DNA from: Semisulcospira habei
Taxonomy: Eukaryota; Mollusca; Gastropoda; Semisulcospiridae
Length of the DNA stretch: 64,000 nucleotides
NCBI GenBank assembly: GCA_036245525.1
Contig: BTPG01000004.1
Span: 52,593,960-52,657,959, forward strand
Direction: 5' to 3'
The position numbers and the translations under genes are program-made. The notes below the pieces were generated by a model, which saw only the letters and a list, made by a program, of their open reading frames with translations, ran no database searches and was not told the DNA's origin. Below are positions 51,729 to 60,700 of the stretch, piece by piece; within the stretch, counting starts at the first letter, position 1; the number at the start of each line of letters is the position of its first letter.

Positions 51729-54700
51729 ACAAACATGCGCGCATCTCCAGAAGAGCATGCAGGTGTCCCGTGTACTTAGTATATCATGTAGCAAGACTGA
51801 AATTGTACCGTGAATTTCTAGTTTTGTCACCATTTTCTCAATCCTATGAAGCAAAAATGAAACTCATATCACGTAAAATATGACAAATGACGTCTGACAA
51901 ATCAATGACGCTTATGTACTGCGCCCCTTATAGATCTCACTGAGGCATTGGCAGATCTGTGAGACTTTTTCAATAGGAGATAATTCAACATAAGAATCAG
52001 GTCAAAGACAAAAGGTAGAGACCATTGACAGTGAGGACAGATCTCATGTGGAAGGGACTTTGTGGGTTATGGTTGATCCCTTGATGTTATTTACTTTTTA
52101 TTAAAGAAGAATTAAGTGAAAAATATCCAGTGTTTTTCTCTTTTATGTGTGATTTCTTTTTCTTTCACGTTGCTACTGAAAACTTTGCTATGCTACTGAA
52201 AACTGGGCCTTCTGCTACTGATGTAATAAAAACGGGGTAGGCAGGTCTGGTAATAGTGTGATTCAGTTCCGTTCATTAGCTCTTGGGATTTCGCTGTTTT
52301 AGTGTGTAAAGATGTGTTTGACATCGCACACTATATGATGCAATGACCTGTTTATCGGCCGGCCATACTCTTGAGCGACAGAAGTCAGTCTGAATTTTTA
52401 TGTCTAGTTCATGTGTGTTTCGAGGACGTTTTGCTTTGAATTGCCGGTACTCCTCATCGTCAGCGGACCAAACCGTGGAGATGAAAATTTAGTGTAGCGC
52501 TCTGCTGCATGTATCTCAATCTCAGTTTAAGCCTATATTGGCTAGGGATTAGGATTGATAGCTCTAGGGTTTTCCTACGGACTTATGTTCGTAGGTCGTT
52601 GGCTCACGTTTGGAAGGATGCTCGCATAGAGTTGTATCCTAGTGTTTGTGAGGTTCAACTTTCATGTCAGACAATTTTCCATCATGAGTTGCACCATTTT
52701 TTTCCCCCTTCCTTTCTCCTTCCCCTCCACCTTTTATTTTCTCCACAGTCCTTCTCCCCCTGTTTTTGGGGTGTCGTTTAGATACCCCTTTGATCACTTC
52801 AAAGAAGGTAGAAATTTGATGTGTGTCCTTTTTTTACACACTATGAGTAGGTATCACAGGTTTTCTGTGGATTTGTTGAATTTAATCCGTTTGCGTGTTT
52901 TTAGGGGTGAACTTGTATGGTTTATTGCATTTGCAGTCCCTGGTTTTGGGTGCCAACAGAGTCAACAGGGTACGGGGGTAGGTTGTATATGCCCCATTTT
53001 CACTCCTATCGCGGAATTCTGTGGATTTACGGAACTTCAAGTTATAAGTTGGTTGGTTCTGAGGTGAACTCGTATGGTTCATTCTGTTTTTAATTGTGGT
53101 TTTGTGCTCTAGCCACGCAAAGCTGGTCAGTGCTGTGACGAGGAAGTTCGTGTGTGCAATCTTGCACCGTGGCACCGAACTTTAATCTTGAATGACCGAG
53201 TTTTATGTTCACGCGAAATCTTCCTGTCAAATTTTATTTCTTCCTGTCAAATTTTGAAAATGGTATGGTCAGGTAGTGAAAGGGGTTGGCATCTCTGAGC
53301 AGGAAATGGCTTGACCATGATAATTCAAGGGTAGTGCCAGATTTAGGCATGGGAATTGTCCTCGAAAACGCGGGATTCCGTGGGAAAAAAGAAATCGTCC
53401 GCGAAATTAAAAAGGCGTCTCCGCGAAAAAATCATTGTGGGTAGCAAAACGAGGAAAGCACCGGTTGTTCTCCGCTGTCATAATATGACGCGGCAGGCTG
53501 TATCCGCGGCCTACACTGGCCCGAGTGCGCTGCGCAGTAAACGTAGGTGGGCAGATGGTTCCGGCGCATGGAATCAAGGTGTCCCATCTACCCCCACCCA
53601 CCCACCCGTTTAATTTTTCGGCCCCTAAAATGGAGGTAACCCCCCACCCCCACCCCCCCTCCCCCGTTGTTTGATTTTCCGGCCCCAGGAAGCAAGGTCT
53701 AGCATAGTGGAGGCCTTTTGTATCAGTTTGAAGGTCCCGTTTCAGATGATTTTTGCTTGGGCAATTCCCATGCCTGCAGATTAGCTTGGCGCCTGCAGGC
53801 ACCAAGCTCATCTGGCACTACCCTTGAATTATCACAATCAATCCATCTCCTGCAACTGGTACATAGTCGTCAGACAACACCTCCAAAATTTGAGAAATGG
53901 GACCTTGGGGCTAAAAGGGTGAAATTGACACCCATATAAATCTGTAGGTCTGTGTTTTGTGATCTGTAAAATTCATCATCACATACCACATCAACTATGA
54001 TTGTGGACCTTATGGCATAGATCCGTAGGGTCCATAAGTGCAGACCAGCATACATCAAGCAGTCAAACGTAACATTAGTTTAACCCTTTCACTGCTACTG
54101 GATACAAATTTCTGAAATCTTAGTTCAACGACCAAAAGCCGCAACCGTCCAAAGAACGTGGATACAAATCAGCCTCAGCAAGAGGCGTAGATCCTCATGA
54201 GCCCCCGCAACTACGGGGCCTCATGAGGATCTTTACCTCTTGCAGTTGGGTGGTGTTCAATTTTTCAATGAAGGGGTTAACCCCTTGACTGCTGCTGATG
54301 GTACTGTTCAGCAGAAATAGGCACATAACTCAGTGATATCATCAGTAGCAGTCAGTGGATTGTGTTGGTAAAGGAGCTTTGAAGTCAGTATACATATTAT
54401 TGATATTTAATTTTTAGGTTTTTTGTTTTGTTTTGTTTTTTGTTTTGCTGCTCCAAGTTTTCCTTTGTTGACCTCAGAGGTCTTCCTCTCACGACGCTTA
54501 TCCCCATCAACCCCAGTGTGCTCACCCAGGCCCGCTGGTTGTTCCAGCCAGACTCCCGGCCCTGCTGCTATATTTGTCAGGTAGTAGGGGACTCCCTTCA
54601 GAGGAAACTCCACACTGCTGTCGAGTCACTTCGGTGTTCAGTGTGGCCTTCAGGTGACCACACCTACTATTCCCCCTACTTACGACATTGTTAGTGGAGT

Positions 54701-57700
54701 GGAATCGACAAGTGGGAGCTCCCCCCAGAGGTGGCGAGTCAACCACTACGTCTTTCCACGCACAGCAGCAGGATCTGGCTGAAGATGACCACGCATCTTG
54801 GGCTCCTGGAGAACTGGGCTGGAGTCACCAAGAGACAGAAACTTGAGGGATCAGAAACCTGGAACAGCATTTTTCATTTTGCATGAGGATGAAGATATGA
54901 TGATGCCATGGTGGTCCATATGGTTGGGGACTGTGTGACAGGTCCACATTTCACACTTCCTGTCATAAATATCCTGGTGTTAACCAGGCCCGGGAACTGC
55001 AGACACCTGCAGTGCCAGCAGTGTAATCATTCATACCGTGCAATGTGTCATAACCCGGGTAGCACCCCCAAAGTCACACCCGTGAAGCGGGTGAGTCTCA
55101 ACAGCCTTCCCATTTGGTCCAGGTAGCTTGACTCGGCTGGGGTTCGAACCCGGATCTCTCAGCCGCCAGTCCGGCGCACTAACCACTGCGCTACAGAGGC
55201 CAGTTGATTTATATATCTGTTTATTTACTTGTTGATTTGTTTATTTTATTCTAACAGAAATGGAACAGTGTTGGAGTAATTCGCCAATACAATACCGATG
55301 ATGAGAATTCCATTGACATCGAGTTTCATGACACAACCACGCATCATGCCATGCACATCAGCAACAACGCCGACTATACAATGGCAGATGTCTCTGCAGA
55401 AGCTGTCATTCTTGCCACAGCCAGTGATGAAGAATCCAACAGGTGAGAAAGAAAAACCAAACAGGTGCATATTATTATTATTAGCTTCTTTCACAGCAGT
55501 TGATAATGATCAATAGTCATGCACACTTGGGCAAAAGTTGGCCAACATGGAGATAAAATCCACTAACCCTTTGGGTGTAGGAATCATCGTGACTAAAACT
55601 GCTATTGACACCCAAAGGTTAGAAATCTCACATACTTTTATTTTTAGAATCGAACCCTTTCTTACTCCAAGAGCAAAATTAGTAATTTCATGTCCATATT
55701 GCAGGAGAAGGAACAAAAACGTTTGGAAAATTTGTGCCACTCTGTATTCTGACCATCGCTAAGCTTCACCTGTGAAATGGTCACAGCAGTTCATGATGAT
55801 AGTTTGCTGCTTGTTCCATCGGTGATTTTGGCCTGTGCATTGTTACGTTTGTGGTTGTTGTTTTTAGGGCATGTGTGTGTTAATCATAGGAAAAGACCTG
55901 GTGTTCAGCTGAGTTATTATAGATAAGAATCATGTACCTTTTTAATATGACCCCACCCGGGTCTGCCCTGGGGGACTTGGGTGGGGTTAGGTACTTTTTA
56001 GTTCCCAGGGTCACCCTGGTCAGCCCCACAGGGTGAGTTTTTCTCTCTATTCTGGGGCATGTGTTTCTGTCTACCCGAGGTCCATTCACCTGTATTTGCC
56101 TTTTTAAAACTCTCCCTACTGTCTGCACTGCCTGTAGCTCTTGATATTGGATGTGTGTTGCTAAATGGTCTTAGCTTTATTTAGGCCCCATGTGTTAGGT
56201 TTATTTAATGTATTTGACCGGCTGGCGACATACATTCAATGTTCTGTTTATTTTTTTTTTTTCACAAGCAGTGCAGGCACGTCCTGAGAAAGCCTTGTTG
56301 CTGTCGGGACGCTAAGCAATGTACAATCAATCAATCAATTTTTAATATGATTCATTTTCTTTCGCATGGAGAATTCCAATCGAATTTTGTTGTGTAGCTT
56401 GAACGTTGCATATTTTCGCTACACTGTCGCAAAGTCTGACCTACATTAGACTGGAAGGTTTTAGTAGGGGCGCTATTATTCTAGTGACCTCAGATATGAT
56501 GTGAAGTTGTGCAGTACACATGTTGGTAACATTTTGTTCCATTTACGGAGATGTTAATAAAAAACTGTAGATAGATCTAGGGTGTTCTTTTGTATATTAA
56601 TGAGTTTTGTTTACATTTTCTTTTCTGATTGGGTGAGTTGTGTGAATTTGCTGGATTGTTCTGGAAATCTGTAAAGATGGTGTTAGGAAATATGTGTGTA
56701 CATTGTATGAGAGATGCAGTGTGTCAAAAGTGTTGATGCATTGTAGAGGAGACAGTGTATCAGTGTTGATGCATTGTATAGAGACAGTGTACCAAAGTGT
56801 GGATGCATTTGTGGACACATTGTGCTGAGTGTGCATCGTGAGAATAAAATATTGTTGGCACGGTTTCTCCACCTCGCGCTGAGACCATATGGTGTTGAGG
56901 CGCGTCCCCTGGGTGGTGGATAGGGGGTCCCTCGCGAGAGGGGTGCACCGAATAAAATAAGGTGCCGTGAACCAACATGGTCTAAGGGAAGGAGACCCTG
57001 ACAGAAAACCCCTGGTCCTCCTAGCAAGGGGGTTGGGCGTGGGAGTAGCTTCCCCACGCTGCAAATAAAGAAATAGCTACAGAAACGCTGATGAATAGAC
57101 AAACAGCAATTCCTTTCCTGTAGGAGGAAGGTTCTTCTACCAGAAGATTTATGACGTTGTGTGGTGAAAGCCGGAAGTCTTCGGAAGCCCCATGACCGAG
57201 CCGCCTCTCTCTATCCAGGGACACAATCATGGGCACATGGAATGTCAAGACCATGTTCCAGAGCGGCAAGTCCGCCCAGATAGCAGCGGAAATGCAAAAG
57301 TACAACCTTTCCCTGCTAGGTATCAGTGTAGCCAGATGGACGCAGTCTGGGAAAAAAAGGCTGTTAAGCGGGGAGATGACTCTGTATTCAGGTCATGAAG
57401 AGGACAATGTCCCCCATAAAGAAGGCACAGAGAGCGCTGATGGGCTGGGAACCTCTCGGGCCAAGAATTATCACAGCAGCCTTTAGAACCAGGAAAAAGA
57501 TTAAGCTAAACGTCATCCAGTGTTATGCGCCCACTAATGACAGTGATGAGGAAGAGAAACAAGAGTTCTACGACCGACTCCAGAGTGCTGTGGACAAATG
57601 TGCGGAGCGAGACATCACCATCGTCATGGGTGATTTTAATGCCAAAATAGGGGAGGACAACACCGGATACGAAGAGGTGATGGGCAGACAGGGACTAGGG

Positions 57701-60700
57701 GAGATGAGTGAGAACGGGGAGAGGTTTGTAGACTTTTGTGCTCTAAACAGACTTGTCATTGGAGGCAGCATCTTCCCACACAGAAGAATACACAAAGCAA
57801 CTTGGGTCTCACTTGACCATACTACAGAGAACCAGATACACCATATCTGCATTAGCAAGAAATTTAGAAGATCCCTCCAAGATGTTCGAGTGAGGAGGGG
57901 CGTAGATGTCACCTCAGACCACCATCTGCTTACCTTAAGAATAAAGCTCAAGTTAAAGAAAAGCTGCACAGAGACAACAAGAAGACAGCACTATAACGTA
58001 GGCCTCCTGAGAAAGACTGGAGTTAGAGAAGAGTTCAAACTGGTGCTGTCCAACCGGTTTCAAGGGCTACAGGAACTAGTAAATGAAGAGGAGGCGGTCA
58101 CCACAGAGCAGCAGTGGAAGGCAGTTAGAGAGTCGCTGAACTCAACCTGCAAAGACACTGTAGGGTTCAGGAAACAACATCACAAGGATTGGCTGTCGGC
58201 ACAGACCTTGATGGAAGTGAGGAAACAGAAGAAAGCAGTTGTCAACAACAGTCGCACGAGAGCAGCGAAAGCAAAGGCACAGGAGGAATACTCGGAAGCC
58301 AACCGCGAGGTGAAGAGGAGCATCAGGGCAGACAAGAGGCCTACACAGACAGCCTGGCAGCAGAGGCAGAAAAGGCAGCAGGCAGTGGCAACATGAAAGA
58401 GCTCTACGACATTACCAGAAGATTGTCGGGCAAGTATGGCCATACAGAAAGACCAGTAAAAGACAAAGACGGCAAGCCTATTGCAGACAGAGCAGACCAA
58501 CTCGACAGATGGGCCGAGTATTTTGAAGAGTTACTGAACAGACCCACCCCATCCGACCTCCCAGACATCCAGCCAGCAGAGACCGACCTACCCATCAGCT
58601 GTGACAGACCCAGCCGGGAAGAGATCAGAAGAGCAGTGGCATTTTTGAAGAATGGCAAAGCAGCAGGGCCAGATGGCATCCCAGCGGAGTCTCTGAAAGC
58701 AGAACTAGAGACAACAGTAGAGCTGCTGTACCCACTATTTGGAAAGATCTGGGAAGAGGAGGTGATGCCGGCTGACTGGAAGGAGGGGTACCTAATCAAG
58801 CTTCCCAAGAAAGGCGACCTCAGCAAGTGCTCCAACTACAGAGGAATTACCTTGCTGTCAGTACCAGGAAAGGTCTTCAACAGGATCATCCTGGAGAGAA
58901 TGAAGAGCTCCGTCGACCCCCAGCTGAGAGACCAGCAAGCAGGATTCAGGAAAAACCGATCATGTACAGACCAGATTGCCACTCTCCGCATCATCGTGGA
59001 ACAGTCTCTGGAGTGGAGCTCCCCGCTGTACGTCAAGTGGGCCTCAGCATCCACAAACAGAAAACAAAGACAATGAGGCTGAACGCAACCAGGGAAGAAC
59101 CAGTCTTGCTTGCTGGCACCCAGTTGGAGGAGGTGGAGTCCTTCACCTATCTCGGGAGCATCATCGACAGAAAAGGCGGCACTGATGCAGATGTCAGAGC
59201 ATGAATCGGTAAAGCCAGAGCAGCCTTTCTCCAGTTGAAAAAAGTGTGGAGTTCCAGAGAGCTGTCACAACACACCAAAGTCCGGATTTTCAACTCCAAC
59301 GTAAAAGCAGTTCTCCTATATGGAGCAGAGACTTGGAGGTTGACAAAACCCACAGTCAACAGAATACAGATCTTCATAAACAGTTGCCATAGAAGAATCT
59401 TGAAAATTCACTGGCCAGAGAGATCAGCAACGTCAGACTCTGGGAGAGAACAGAGCAGATAAAAGCAGAGAATGAAATTGGGCGAAGAAGATGGGGATGG
59501 ATTGGTCACAGTCTGAGAAAGCCAGTTTCCAGTATCACTAGGCAGGCATTGTCATGGAACCCCCAGGAAAAGAGGCAGGCCGAGAAACACCTGGCGTTGA
59601 GACCTCCAAGCAGACATCAAGAGACTGGGAACCACCTGGAGTAAAATCGAAGGAGAAACACAGGACAGGAGTCGCTGGAGGTCTCTCGTCGACGGCCCAT
59701 ACCCTGGGAGGGGTGACAGGCGTAAGTAAGTACGGTTTCTCCAGTGTGGTCTACAAGCTTGTGCCACATGTGATGAGTTGCAGCTGAGTGAAGTTTCTTT
59801 ACAAGAACCTTGCGTGAGTGCGTCTGGTGTGATTGTATCATACTCTCTCTCTCTCTTGGCTTGACTTCGCGAACGAAGATTTTATAGGAGTTGCCCACGA
59901 CGTCTGCAGGCTTGTTCGTGGCTGCGGAGGCCAATCCGAGACAGGCAGGTTCGACCGCAGTGGCTGCAGGGGAAGGTATGGCCAGGGTTCTGAGCTGCGG
60001 CATCTCTGTTTTTTCTCCTGAGCCGCTTGTCCTTAAGGCTAGCTCTGTGAGAGTCCTCAAAGGAGACAGCTGCCTTGTAAATGGTGGAGCGCCAGGTGTC
60101 ACGGTCCGCAGCAAGCGAAGACCACTGGTGGTGGTCGATTTGGCAGGCACTAAGTGACTTCTTGAGACAGTCTTTGTATCTCTTCTTTGGTGCCCCTCTG
60201 TCACGGTGTCCAGTAGCAAGCTCGCCGAACAGGGTGATCTTTGGTAGGCGATGATCCTCCATCCTGGAGACATGCCCCGCCCAGCGGAGCTGTGTCCGCA
60301 GCAGCAAAGCCTCGATGCTCACAGTTTCAGCCTGTTCAAGGACCTCGACGTTGGTGACATAGTCACTCCAGTGAATGCCCAGGATGGTACGCAGGCAGCG
60401 CTGGTGGAAGCGTTCGAGGAGTCGTAGTTGGCTGCGGTAGAGGGCCCAGGACTCGGAACCATACAGCAGGGTGGTGAGGACCACAGCTCTGTACACGCTG
60501 ATCTTGGTGCCTGTTTTCAGCTGTTGATTGTGCCACACCCGCTTGAAAAGTCGCCCGAAAGCGCTGTTCGCTTTTGCCAGCCTGCTGTCAAGCTCCTTGT
60601 CCAGCTTGGCGTCCGACGTGATAATGCAGCCAAGGTAAGTAAACTGGTGCACTGACTTTAGTTCAGACTCGCCAATGGTGATGTGAGGAGGGCGATACGC

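Larger units (their letters stand above)
50316..53296. mobile_element. 2.98-kb TIR element (AGAGATGCCAACCC ends)
   Basis: The inverted ends AGAGATGCCAACCC match over 14 bp. The flanks CATCAGGC and GAGCAGGA are a plausible diverged 8-bp duplication. A short frame at 50787-51059 contains [20 protein letters not shown] and [15 protein letters not shown], resembling a transposase N-terminal zinc finger. A diverged repeat and a (CT)n run lie inside. No complete transposase. Confidence 0.75.
50282..53929. mobile_element. MITE family A copy split by two insertions
   Basis: Starts TTAACCCTTTTAGCCCCGGA at 50282. It continues at 53297 (GAGCAGGAAATGGCTTGACC) after the 3-kb element, and again at 53776 (GCAGATTAGCTTGGCGCC) after the hAT-like element. 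It finishes with GCTAAAAGGGTGAA. Confidence 0.8.

Noticed and set aside
55138..55203. Functional tRNA gene on the - strand
   Set aside because: The A and B boxes are there, but the anticodon arm is irregular and the acceptor end runs into a long repeat body, so a SINE head fits better.
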